A stretch of DNA of 64,000 nt, from the NCBI RefSeq assembly GCF_051172195.1, contig NZ_JBPJAQ010000001.1:372001-436000 (forward strand), read 5' to 3'. This stretch comes from Paludibaculum fermentans_A (GTDB lineage: Bacteria > Acidobacteriota > Terriglobia > Bryobacterales > Bryobacteraceae). The translations under genes were made by a program, and so were the position numbers. Of this stretch, positions 38,064 through 46,940 are shown one piece after another (the stretch's first letter is position 1; every line of letters begins with the position of its first letter). Under the pieces are notes generated by a model. It was not told the origin of the DNA, did not search any database, and worked only from the letters and a program-made list of their open reading frames with translations.

Positions 38064-38876
38064 GTGAGCCCTGGCCCCTTTCTGATTCTCGGCTGCGGCT
38101 ATACCGGCAGGCGTGTCGCACAGCGCCTGGCCGCGAGGGGTTGCGAAGTCTGGGCGACGGCCCGCAACAGCCCGGACCTCTCCGGCGTCCGCGGCCTCCG
38201 CCTGGACACACAGATTCCGTCCACCCTGGCTACCCTCGCGCACGCCCTCCCCGACTCGCTCACAATCCTCCATTCGCTGCCCGTCCCCGATGATCTTCAC
38301 GATGTCACCGGGCCAATTCTCGGCGCCTTGGGCCAGAAGACAAAGCGAATTGTGTATCTTTCCACGACCGGAGTTTACGGGGCGCAGCGTGAGGTCGACG
38401 AACACTCGCCGGCCGTTCCGCTCTCCCCGTCGTCGCGGCAGCGCGTGCGGACGGAGGATCTCATCCTGAACGGCGGGCCGTGGTCCGGGATGGTACTCCG
38501 CCCGGCTGCGATCTATGGACCGGGCCGCGGCGCTCACATCTCCATCCCGCGCGGCACGTTTCAACTGGCTGGAGACGGTATGAACTTTGTTTCACGAATC
38601 CACGTGGACGATCTGGCTGCTTTAACCGAAGCCGCATTGTTTGCAGATGCGGCCGGAGCCTGGCCCGTGGCCGATGAGGAGCCCGCCCGCTCCCGCGACG
38701 TGGCTGCGTTCGTCTCCGAACTGCTGGGCTGCGCCATGCCGCAATCCCTTCCGAAAGAACAACTTCACGAGACTAGACGGGCCGATCGCCGTGTAGACGG
38801 CCGCGCCGTGTGCCGCCTGCTTGCTGTCCGCTTGCAGTATCCCTCCTACCGCCTGGGCATCCCCGCCAGCTTGTAA
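38064..38876 (+). CDS. NAD-dependent epimerase/dehydratase family protein (atypical SDR)
   Basis: A 270-residue Rossmann protein starting at GTG 38064 (GGAG 5 nt upstream): FLILGCGYTGRRVAQRLAARG is the dinucleotide fold with GxGxxG-like GCGYTG, followed by IVYLSTTGVYG and RPAAIYGPGRG. This is the YeeZ-like group of extended SDRs with no assigned substrate. It is the last gene of the 35-38.9 kb operon. YxxxK is not clearly seen, so it may be a non-catalytic or sugar-type variant. Confidence 0.85.
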   Translation: MSPGPFLILGCGYTGRRVAQRLAARGCEVWATARNSPDLSGVRGLRLDTQIPSTLATLAHALPDSLTILHSLPVPDDLHDVTGPILGALGQKTKRIVYLSTTGVYGAQREVDEHSPAVPLSPSSRQRVRTEDLILNGGPWSGMVLRPAAIYGPGRGAHISIPRGTFQLAGDGMNFVSRIHVDDLAALTEAALFADAAGAWPVADEEPARSRDVAAFVSELLGCAMPQSLPKEQLHETRRADRRVDGRAVCRLLAVRLQYPSYRLGIPASL

Positions 38877-39078
38877 CAACAGTCACATCACGTTACAACT
38901 GCAAGCGAATACTCCGCGTAATGCGGCCAAGATTTGATACTTATTCAACGAAAAACCTGTGACAATACGATTGCGTTTCAGGGTCGTCCGATTCCCATCC
39001 TATGCCTGTGGTCCCTGTTGTAGCGGGCTCGTCCGTCCGGAATCTCCCCTGAAAAAGTATTTCAATTGCAGGTCAACA

Positions 39079-42000
39079 ATGAGACTACACTCACATCCGT
39101 TTCATCAAATCGCGCGTGGCGCAATGGCGCTCGCCGTTCTGATGGGGACGCTGATGATGGCGCAGGAGCGCTTCAGCACCATTCGTGGTGTTGTGAAGGA
39201 CGCATCCGGATCAGTCATCCCCGGTGTTTCTGTTACTTTGTTAAACTCCGAAACCGGTCGTCCCACAGCCGTTGAAACCAACGACACTGGCATTTACATC
39301 GCCCGCAACCTCGAACCCGGCCGCTATGAGATCAAGTTCGAGAAGACCGGCTTTGCCCGCGTCGACCTCAAGGAAGTCTCCCTCAACCTGGGCCGCGAAA
39401 CGACGGCCGACGCAGTACTGGAGATCGGTGCTACCCAACAGGCGGTGCAGGTCACTGAAGCGGCTCCGCTCATCGATACGGGCGGCGTCACCATCTCCTC
39501 CAACGTCACCGCTGAAGAGTTCAACCTGCTGCCCAAGGCGCGCAGCTTCCAGTCCGTCGTGCTCCTATCTCCCGGCGTAAATTCGGGTCAGATTGAGGGC
39601 GGCTTCCAGATCAATGGAGCCAGCGGCGCGGAAAACCAGTTCTTCGTCGACGGCGTCTCCACCAATAGCCTGGTGGATGGCCGCTCGCGTCAGAACGGCG
39701 CCTTTGAATTCCTGCAGGAAGTCCAGGTGAAGACCGGCGGCATCGATGCCGAATACGGCGGAGCCCTGGGCGGCGTCGTCAGCGCCATCACGAAATCGGG
39801 CGGCAACCAGTTCCATGGCGAAGCCCACTACTTCTACGGCGGCAGCGGGATCTCCGCGGGCCCCGTCGAACGCCTGCTGCTGCTCAACCCCTATTCGAAT
39901 GCCGGCGTCAATCCCACCTACCAGCAGGATGCGAAGAACCCCAACAACCAGCACGAAGTCGGCGGCTCCCTGGGCGGCTACATCCTGAAGGATCGCCTCT
40001 GGTTCTTCTCGTCTTACTCACCTCAGTTTGCCCGCCGCGAGAATACTTATCTCTTCAGCAGCGGCACCGAACGCGACACCATCGAGAACAAGGTCACCAG
40101 CCAGCAGCTCTTCAACAAAGCGAGCTGGAACGCGGCCAAGAATGTTCGGGTCACCGCCAGCTGGCTCTGGACCCCCACCAAGAACACCGGCATCCTGCCG
40201 GCCTACAACGGCTACGGCAATGCGGTCATCTCCTCTAAAGCCGCCAATGCCCCGCTGAAGACCCAGGGCTGGACCCAGCCGCAGAGCAACTACAGCGGCC
40301 AGGTCGACTGGACCGTTTCCAGCACTGCGCTGCTCAGCTTCCGCGGCGGCCGCTTCTGGGACAACTTCCGCACCTGGGGCATCCCCACTACGGCCAGTGT
40401 CACCTACCAGACCTCCAGCGTCGGTATCCCCGACGTGCCGTCCAACCTGCAGCAGGCCGCGGGCTACCTCAACACCCCCCGCACCCAGCAGACGTTCTAC
40501 GACATCACCACCCGCACCTACTTCCAGACCGACTTCAGCAAGTTCCTGAGCGGTTTCCTCGGCAGCCATGATATTAAGATTGGCGCCGGCGTCCAAAAGA
40601 ACGTAAACTCCGTCGACGTCTCCTATCCGGGCGGCGGCTATGTCTGGGTTTACTGGGGCACCCCGCTCAACATCCCAGGCGGCGGCACCGACGGCGGCAA
40701 GTACGGCTACTACGAAGTCGACAACACCGGCACCCGCGGCGGCACCGGCGGACGCATGGTGAACATGTACATCCAGGATCACTGGCGCCTGACACCCCGC
40801 CTCAGCCTGACTCTCGGCCTGCGCACGGAGAACGAGCATGTCCCGTCCTTCAACCGCGCGGTCCGCGACGACGCCTTCTCGTTCGGCTTCTCCCAGAAGC
40901 TGTCGCCCCGCCTCGGCCTCAGCTGGGATGTCACCGGCAAGGGCAAGATGAAGGTCTACGCCAGCTACGGCCGCTACTACGATTGGGTCAAGTATGAGAC
41001 CTCGCGCGGCACCTTCGGCGGCGACTTCTGGACCGTCAAATACCGCTCGCTCGATACCACCGACGTCTTCTCGCTCAGCGGCGTCAACATGCCCGGCCGC
41101 AACATCTGGCCCTTCGGCGACTACGAAGACCGCCGCCTCGCCAGCTTCGATGCCGTGGCGAAAGACCTGAAGCCGATGTCCACCGACATCTACAACGCCG
41201 GCATTGAGTACATGCTCTCCAACACGCTGGCCCTGCGCGCCGGTTACGTCCGCAACCACCTGGTCCGCACCATTGAAGACATGGGCGCCCTGGTGAACGG
41301 CAGCGAAACCTACATCTTCGCCAACCCCGGCGAAGGCGACGCCAAGAAGTTCGCTACCAGCACGGCCACTCCGGTGTTCGACACCCCTAAGCCGCAACGC
41401 GACTACGACGCGCTGGAACTCTCCATCAACAAGCGCTTCTCCAGCCGCTTCTTCGCCTCGGCCAACTACGTCTACAGCCGCCTCTATGGCAACTACGCCG
41501 GCCTGGGCAATTCGGACGAGATCCGCACCCCCACCACCGGCACCTCCTCGGCCACCACCCAGCAGTCCGGCGGCAGCATTGCCCGTCCGGGCAGCACCGG
41601 CAGCCGCGCCTGGGATCTCGACCAGTACCTGTTCGACGCCCACGGCAACTTCGTCACCGGCCGCCTCGCCACGGATCGCCCGCACGTCTTCAAGGCGTAC
41701 GGCAGCTATAAGTTCAAGTGGGGCACCGACGTCGGCGGCTTCTTCTACGGCGGCAGCGGCACCCCGATGAGCACCGTCGTCATGCAGCGCCAGCGCATCC
41801 CGCTGTTCGTGGAAGGCCGCGGCTCCATGGGCCGCAGCCCCATCCTCACCCAGACCGACCTGGTTGTCGGACACGAGCTCAAGTTCGGCGAAACCAAGCG
41901 CCTCCGCTTCGAGTTCAATGCGCAGAACGTCTTCAACCAGAAGACTTCCCGCCATACCTTCAGCCAGCTCAACCGCGGCAACGCCAGCGGCGACCCCGCC

Positions 42001-42168
42001 TCGGCCCTCGACCTCACGAACACCAACCTTTTCAACGGCTACGATTACGCCGGCATGTTGAAGTCCATCGCCGCCACGGGCAAGGATCCCTACGATCCGC
42101 GCTACGGGATGGCCGACCTCTTCAACCCCGGCTTCACCGGCCGTGTCATGGTGAAGTTCGTCTTCTAG
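39079..42168 (+). CDS. TonB-dependent receptor, Oar-like, with carboxypeptidase-regulatory N-terminal domain
   Basis: A 1029-residue outer-membrane protein: signal peptide (ARGAMALAVLMGTLMMAQ), CarboxypepD_reg domain (IRGVVKDASGSVIPGVSVTL, about 30-115), plug domain (PKARSFQSVVLLSPGVNSGQ; ENQFFVDGVSTNS; YGGALGGVVSAITKSGGNQF) and a barrel ending in VMVKFVF. Start ATG 39079; the frame opens further upstream but has no signal peptide there. Very high GC3 creates a 645-residue antisense open frame within it, which is not a gene. Unlike the receptor at 31368 it is a single-gene unit with its own terminator. Confidence 0.94.
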   Translation: MRLHSHPFHQIARGAMALAVLMGTLMMAQERFSTIRGVVKDASGSVIPGVSVTLLNSETGRPTAVETNDTGIYIARNLEPGRYEIKFEKTGFARVDLKEVSLNLGRETTADAVLEIGATQQAVQVTEAAPLIDTGGVTISSNVTAEEFNLLPKARSFQSVVLLSPGVNSGQIEGGFQINGASGAENQFFVDGVSTNSLVDGRSRQNGAFEFLQEVQVKTGGIDAEYGGALGGVVSAITKSGGNQFHGEAHYFYGGSGISAGPVERLLLLNPYSNAGVNPTYQQDAKNPNNQHEVGGSLGGYILKDRLWFFSSYSPQFARRENTYLFSSGTERDTIENKVTSQQLFNKASWNAAKNVRVTASWLWTPTKNTGILPAYNGYGNAVISSKAANAPLKTQGWTQPQSNYSGQVDWTVSSTALLSFRGGRFWDNFRTWGIPTTASVTYQTSSVGIPDVPSNLQQAAGYLNTPRTQQTFYDITTRTYFQTDFSKFLSGFLGSHDIKIGAGVQKNVNSVDVSYPGGGYVWVYWGTPLNIPGGGTDGGKYGYYEVDNTGTRGGTGGRMVNMYIQDHWRLTPRLSLTLGLRTENEHVPSFNRAVRDDAFSFGFSQKLSPRLGLSWDVTGKGKMKVYASYGRYYDWVKYETSRGTFGGDFWTVKYRSLDTTDVFSLSGVNMPGRNIWPFGDYEDRRLASFDAVAKDLKPMSTDIYNAGIEYMLSNTLALRAGYVRNHLVRTIEDMGALVNGSETYIFANPGEGDAKKFATSTATPVFDTPKPQRDYDALELSINKRFSSRFFASANYVYSRLYGNYAGLGNSDEIRTPTTGTSSATTQQSGGSIARPGSTGSRAWDLDQYLFDAHGNFVTGRLATDRPHVFKAYGSYKFKWGTDVGGFFYGGSGTPMSTVVMQRQRIPLFVEGRGSMGRSPILTQTDLVVGHELKFGETKRLRFEFNAQNVFNQKTSRHTFSQLNRGNASGDPASALDLTNTNLFNGYDYAGMLKSIAATGKDPYDPRYGMADLFNPGFTGRVMVKFVF

Positions 42169-42188
42169 GTCAGACAGAGGTAGTACCT

Positions 42189-42227
42189 AAGGCCCTGAGG
42201 CTCCTACTGGAGTCCCAGGGCCTTTTT
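42189..42227 (+). terminator. Strong intrinsic terminator after the second receptor
   Basis: AAGGCCCTG pairs with CAGGGCCTT, with an inner stem (CTCC/GGAG), and is followed by TTTTT. It lies 21 bp after the receptor stop. Confidence 0.92.
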
Positions 42228-42453
42228 GCGTAGGACTTGACCTGTCGCCGTACCACTTACGGAAGATGTGGAGTGAACTGACCTAAATGGACCTACGACG
42301 GCTAAAGTGCTAAAGCTATCCGCCGATTTACTCAAGTAGACACTGCTGTTTAGATGGCAGTACAGGACGCGGTGCGGATCCTCCTCTCTGATCTCACATT
42401 GAGACGCAGGACCCCAGAGACAGGCCACCCAGGCTGACGCGCAGGCGAGATCG

Positions 42454-44235
42454 ATGAAATGTAGATTCTGTGGAGCACGGATCGGGATTCTGGAGCGTTG
42501 GCGCTTTGGCGACTTCTGTTCTAAGGATCACAAAGACGAATTCGCCGTCGATCTCGTTCGGCTGAACGAACAGATCGTCAAGGACCTCCGCCGCATCCCT
42601 ACGCTCTACAAGTCCGGCACGCATGAAACGGAAGCGGTGGCGGGCCAGCCGCCAGTCGTCGACCAGGCCGATCCGCCCGAAGCCATCTTCCTGTTCGAGG
42701 CCGATCCTGACCCCTTAGTGGAGATTCCTCAGCCCAAGGCCGCCGAAGATAACCCCGAGAAGAAGACGAAAGCCAAGCAGTGGCGCATCTTCAGCCAGAT
42801 GGCCGACATCGAAGGCCTGCCGCCCAGCGCCCTGGCGGCCAGTAAGGAAAAGGAAGACGGCGATAAATTCCTCTGGGTGCAACTGGGCGACGAGCCCCAG
42901 CAAGGCCCGCAAGGCGTGCTCCTCGCCACATCGTTTCCCGCCATCCTGCCCCAGCACGTGCTGCGCCGGCTGCAAGGCCATTTCCCGGACTCGCCCATCT
43001 GGGTTCCGCCGGACCCGCGCCGCGCTGCCGCCGAAGACGCCCGCCGTTATGCCGTAGGCAAGACCGCCCAGCAATGGATCCAGGAACATGCCTGGAGTTG
43101 GATGGCGGAAGCACTCGCCGCCGCCGTACCAAGCCTGGCGCCTGTACTGTCGGCTTACCCGCTCACCGCGCCCTGGAACAATTGGGCCATCGTACCCCCT
43201 TCGCGGCCCCAGATGGCGCCCCAGCCCCAGCACGCCATGCCGATGGGCGCGCCACCTTCACCGGCCGGCCAGCCGCAACCGTCCGCTCCCCTGGGCGGCA
43301 TGCCACCGCCTGCCTCCGCGGGCGGAATGATGGAGCAGCCTCCCACGCCCGGCGGTATGCCCGGGCAGTCCATGCCGCCCGGTGGCATGATGGGCCAGTC
43401 TATTCCTCCCGGCGGGCCCATGGGCGGGCAAATGGGCCAGCCCATGCCGTCCAGCGCGATGCTCGGCCAGCCCATGCTCCCCGGAAACCTGCCGCTGCCG
43501 GGCGCCCACCCCCCCGGCATGAGGATGCCGCCGCCCACCATGGCCGGCGTACCCATGCCTCAGCCGGTCGGCTTGAATTTTCCAGCTCCGCCCATCGCGG
43601 GCATGCCTTATCTCACCAGCGCCCCTGCCGGCGTACCCGGTGTGGTCACCGCGCCGCCCGGCCGCGCCGCCGCCCCGCCGCCCGGCGTCGCCACCGGCTG
43701 GCCCATCGCCACACAAGGCCTGACACCGCTTGGGCTCGCCCCCACCGGCGCAGTTCCAGCCGGCGTTGCGCAGGGCTACGCATACGCCGCCCCCAGGATT
43801 GTCGAATCCGGACTCACCTGGCGGGAATTGCCGCCGCCGCTGTTTAGCGCCCTCGTCGACCTCGGTGGACTGCTGAAAGCGTCACCGCTGCCATTCGTAC
43901 AGCTCGTTCCGGAATACTCCAGCCTTCGACCCACACTGCTGATCGCCGGCCATCAGCCGCGCTTCCACGCCGAACTCTCCTGCGGCCTGCCCTTCGTCGA
44001 CTGCCAGGGCGATCCGTCGGAAGATATGGTCCCGGCAGCCCCCCGGCCGTTCCGTCCACGCAGCCACCCCAGGACCCTCTGGAGACGGTTCCTGGTCCTT
44101 CCCCAAGCCTATGGCGACGTGGGCCAGACCCAGGTCCCGCACATTCCTGGACCCGCCTTCGTCTTTTCGCTGCGTAATTCGGTCTCCGCGCCGGAATCAC
44201 GGCCCCAACTCCAGATCGGGAGGTGGCGCGCCTAA
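42454..44235 (+). CDS. Zinc-motif protein with long Met/Pro/Gly-rich middle
   Basis: A 593-residue protein of unknown family. Residues 1-30 hold a compact metal site (MKCRFCGARIGILERWRFGDFCSKDHKDE: CxxC plus C and H). Residues about 110-235 are folded and helical. Residues about 245-450 are low complexity with repeats such as PGGMMGQSIPPGG, GQPMPSSAMLGQPML, rich in Met, Pro and Gly. A C-terminal domain (about 460-590) follows. The next gene starts directly at the stop codon. No signal peptide is seen, so it is probably cytoplasmic. It could be a scaffold or phase-separating adaptor, but there is no evidence for that. Confidence 0.8.
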   Translation: MKCRFCGARIGILERWRFGDFCSKDHKDEFAVDLVRLNEQIVKDLRRIPTLYKSGTHETEAVAGQPPVVDQADPPEAIFLFEADPDPLVEIPQPKAAEDNPEKKTKAKQWRIFSQMADIEGLPPSALAASKEKEDGDKFLWVQLGDEPQQGPQGVLLATSFPAILPQHVLRRLQGHFPDSPIWVPPDPRRAAAEDARRYAVGKTAQQWIQEHAWSWMAEALAAAVPSLAPVLSAYPLTAPWNNWAIVPPSRPQMAPQPQHAMPMGAPPSPAGQPQPSAPLGGMPPPASAGGMMEQPPTPGGMPGQSMPPGGMMGQSIPPGGPMGGQMGQPMPSSAMLGQPMLPGNLPLPGAHPPGMRMPPPTMAGVPMPQPVGLNFPAPPIAGMPYLTSAPAGVPGVVTAPPGRAAAPPPGVATGWPIATQGLTPLGLAPTGAVPAGVAQGYAYAAPRIVESGLTWRELPPPLFSALVDLGGLLKASPLPFVQLVPEYSSLRPTLLIAGHQPRFHAELSCGLPFVDCQGDPSEDMVPAAPRPFRPRSHPRTLWRRFLVLPQAYGDVGQTQVPHIPGPAFVFSLRNSVSAPESRPQLQIGRWRA

Positions 44236-45243
44236 ATGTCCGCCCAATCGGCCCGTGTCATCCCGTTGAACCAGAAACCGGCCGCGGCTGGCTCCGCCCC
44301 CGGTACCCGCTACCTCACCCCGCTCGAGCCCGATTCCTTCCAACTGGAGGGCGTAGCCCGGTCGGAGCCGGCTGAACGCACGACCACCGCCGTCGAATCG
44401 CTGCTGGCCGAGGCGCTGGACGCCCTGGAGAAGGGCAACGCTCCGGAAGCCGCCCGCCTGCTGGAACAGAGTCTCCGCAACTCGCCCAACCACACCGAAA
44501 CCCTGCTCGCCCTGGGCTACCTCCGCCACGAGGAAGGCAAGCTCGACGACGCCTCCGACCTCTACCGCCGCGCCGCCCTCTCCGATACCTCCGCCTGGCA
44601 GCCGCGCTACAACCAGGCCTTGATCCTCGAAACACAAGGCGAAACCGCCGAAGCGATCGCCATGCTGACGCACGCCTGCGCCATCAGCCCCAGTGAACCC
44701 GCGCCGCTTTACCGTCTTGCCTGGCTGCTGGAATCGTCCGGCTGCGACTCCGAGGCCGTCTACTGGTACAAACGCGCCACCACCGCCGCCCCGAATCTCT
44801 TTGAAGCCTGGCTCCGGCTCGGCTTGCTCCAACTGCGGATGGGCGCTTGCGCCGAGGCCATCGAAAGCCTCGACCGCGCCATGGGCGACGACGCCAACCT
44901 GCCCCTGGCGGCCTATCACATGGGTCTCTGCCACCTGAATCTGGCACAGCCGGAACTGGCCCAGCAGGCCTTTGAAGCCTCCTGCAGCGCCGAACCCACC
45001 GCCACCGATTCTCTTCTCGCCCTGGCCGCCCTGGCCCTCGCACAAGGCGACCTCGACGCCGCCGAACGCCACGACCGCGCAGTCCGCGCCCTCGGCCAGG
45101 TCTCCGCTCCGCTCTCCCTCCGCCTCGCCCAAGCCTGGCAGGCATGCGGCGAAAACGAACTCGCCCGGCTGCACTTCCGCAGGGCCGTCCAGGCGGATCC
45201 TTCGTTGGCGGTGGGCTACTTCGGGGTACAATCGCATTCTTGA
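44236..45243 (+). CDS. TPR-repeat protein
   Basis: A 335-residue soluble protein: a disordered N-terminus of about 50 residues, then seven to eight TPR motifs (for example LLEQSLRNSPNHTETLLALGYLRHEEG, LDDASDLYRRAALS and AIESLDRAMGDDANLPLAAYHMG). It starts on the base after the preceding stop, so the two are one transcriptional unit and may interact physically. TPRs mediate protein binding; the partner is presumably the zinc-motif protein. Confidence 0.9.
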   Translation: MSAQSARVIPLNQKPAAAGSAPGTRYLTPLEPDSFQLEGVARSEPAERTTTAVESLLAEALDALEKGNAPEAARLLEQSLRNSPNHTETLLALGYLRHEEGKLDDASDLYRRAALSDTSAWQPRYNQALILETQGETAEAIAMLTHACAISPSEPAPLYRLAWLLESSGCDSEAVYWYKRATTAAPNLFEAWLRLGLLQLRMGACAEAIESLDRAMGDDANLPLAAYHMGLCHLNLAQPELAQQAFEASCSAEPTATDSLLALAALALAQGDLDAAERHDRAVRALGQVSAPLSLRLAQAWQACGENELARLHFRRAVQADPSLAVGYFGVQSHS

Positions 45244-46142
45244 GGCATCGTAAGCCCGAAAAGCGGCCGGTCGCCCCGGCTCCGCAGAAAACCGCAACTC
45301 CCAAGCAGTCCACGCTGAAGACCCTGGATCGCGTTTTGTCCAAGGCCGGCATCTGCTCTCGCACCGAAGCAGCCGACTGGATCGTACGCGGTCGTGTGAG
45401 GGTCAACGGCAAACCCATCAAGGATCCCGGGCACTGGGTTTCCGTCGACCACGACAAGATCAGCCTCGACGGCCGCCCCCTGAAGGCCGAGAAACGCCTG
45501 CATCTCCTGCTCTACAAACCCAAAGGCTTCCTGACCACCTACCGCGACCCCGACGGCCGCCCCACCGTCTACAATCTCCTCACCGACCTCGACCAGTGGG
45601 TCTTCCCCGTCGGCCGCCTCGACCAGGACACCTCCGGCCTGCTCATCCTCACCAACGACACCGACTTCGCCGAGTACGTCACCAATCCGGATCACCACGT
45701 CCCCAAGACTTACCTCGTCAAGTCCTCCACTCTCCTCACCGACGAGCAGTTGGACCAGCTCCGCAATGGCCTGGAACTCAAGGACGGCCCCACCCGGCCC
45801 GCCAAAGTGAAGCGCATCCGCGACTCCGAGACCCGCACCTTCTTCGAAATCACCATCACCGAAGGCCGCAACCGCCAGGTCCGCCGCATGGTCGAAGCGC
45901 TCGACAGCAAGGTCCTCAAACTGGTCCGCGTCGCCATCGGCCCCGTCCGCATCATGGACCTCAATATCGGCAGTTGGCGCCACCTGACCCCCGACGAAAT
46001 CCGCCAGCTCCGCAAAGCCGGCGGAGGCCGCACCGAGCGTCCGCCCAACAAAGGCGAGGCCCGCGAACGCGCCGGCCAAACCCAGGCCGTTGAGGAAGAG
46101 CCCATTCAGGAAGAACCCGTTCACGAAGAACCCCAGGAATAG
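45240..46142 (+). CDS. rluB: 23S rRNA pseudouridine synthase, RsuA/RluB family
   Basis: A ~300-residue enzyme: S4 domain (RVLSKAGICSRTEAADWI), then the catalytic domain with GRLDQDTSGLLILTNDTDF (catalytic Asp in GRLDxxTxGLL) and EGRNRQVRRM. It isomerises a uridine in rRNA. The C-terminal 40 residues are Glu/Pro-rich (EEEPIQEEPVHEEPQ). The start is probably TTG at 45240 overlapping the TPR gene stop; the frame is open further upstream inside that gene. RluB is the closest type, but RsuA or RluF cannot be excluded. Confidence 0.9.
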   Translation: MRHRKPEKRPVAPAPQKTATPKQSTLKTLDRVLSKAGICSRTEAADWIVRGRVRVNGKPIKDPGHWVSVDHDKISLDGRPLKAEKRLHLLLYKPKGFLTTYRDPDGRPTVYNLLTDLDQWVFPVGRLDQDTSGLLILTNDTDFAEYVTNPDHHVPKTYLVKSSTLLTDEQLDQLRNGLELKDGPTRPAKVKRIRDSETRTFFEITITEGRNRQVRRMVEALDSKVLKLVRVAIGPVRIMDLNIGSWRHLTPDEIRQLRKAGGGRTERPPNKGEARERAGQTQAVEEEPIQEEPVHEEPQE

Positions 46143-46175
46143 GTCCGCGAACCTCCGAAGAAGGACGAGCTCGGT

Positions 46176-46940
46176 ATGCGTCTCCTGCTGTTACTGATGG
46201 CTGCCGGCGCTCTCTCGGCGCAATCCGGCGACTTGGCGGCAGGCCGCGCCGCCTTCGTCTCAAACTGCGCTTTCTGTCACGGCACCACCGGCGAGGGCGG
46301 CCGCGGACCCAACCTCACCACCGCCCAGTCCGTCCACGGCCGCGATGAAGCCAGCCTCCGCCGCGTGATCACCAAAGGCGTCCCGGGCTCCCAAATGCCG
46401 GGCTTCGGCAATTTCGAAGAGCCATCCCTCACTGACCTCGTCTTCTACGTGAAGTCGCTCTCCAGCCGCTCCGCCTCGGGCCCGGCCATTTCCGGCGACC
46501 GCGCCCACGGCACCGCCCTCTACCAGTCGAACAAGTGCGCCATGTGCCACCGCATCGGCAGCGAAGGCAGCGTCTTTGGACCCGACCTCAGCCGCGTCGG
46601 CGCTGGCCGTTCCGCCGCCTACCTCCGCGAATCCCTCACCAAGCCCGCCGCCGACATCATGCCGGAATACCAGGGCGTCATCGTCACCCTGCGCGACGGC
46701 ACGCGCGTCTCCGGCATCCGCATCAATGAGGACACCTTCAGCGTGCAGCTCCGCGACCTCACCCAGAAGTTCCGCCTCTTCCAGAAGGACGAGGTCCAAA
46801 CCGTCCAGGACGCGCCCCGCTCCCTCATGCCGCCCTACAACCTGCCGCCCAAAGACCTCGACGACCTCGTCGCCTACCTCGCCTCCCTGCAGGGCGGCCC
46901 CGCCGGCAATCAGACCAAACAAGCGGAGGGCATCCGATGA
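46176..46940 (+). CDS. Diheme cytochrome c with Planctomycete-type heme-binding domain
   Basis: A 254-residue exported protein: signal peptide, heme site 1 CAFCH (GxxGEGGRGPNLTT after it), heme site 2 CAMCH, followed by GPDLSRVGAGRSAAYLRES, ADIMPEYQGVIVTLRDGTRVSG and SLMPPYNLPPKDLDDLVAYL. The second half matches the putative heme-binding domain known as TIGR02603. The stop codon overlaps the start of the PQQ dehydrogenase gene, so it is its probable electron acceptor in the periplasm. Confidence 0.92.
   Translation: MRLLLLLMAAGALSAQSGDLAAGRAAFVSNCAFCHGTTGEGGRGPNLTTAQSVHGRDEASLRRVITKGVPGSQMPGFGNFEEPSLTDLVFYVKSLSSRSASGPAISGDRAHGTALYQSNKCAMCHRIGSEGSVFGPDLSRVGAGRSAAYLRESLTKPAADIMPEYQGVIVTLRDGTRVSGIRINEDTFSVQLRDLTQKFRLFQKDEVQTVQDAPRSLMPPYNLPPKDLDDLVAYLASLQGGPAGNQTKQAEGIR

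Noticed and set aside
40018..41955. A 645-residue open frame antisense to the second receptor gene
   Set aside because: It arises from the strong GC3 bias of the sense gene. Its sequence is low-complexity Gly/Ala/Val/Glu-rich, has no family, and lies wholly within a confident receptor gene.
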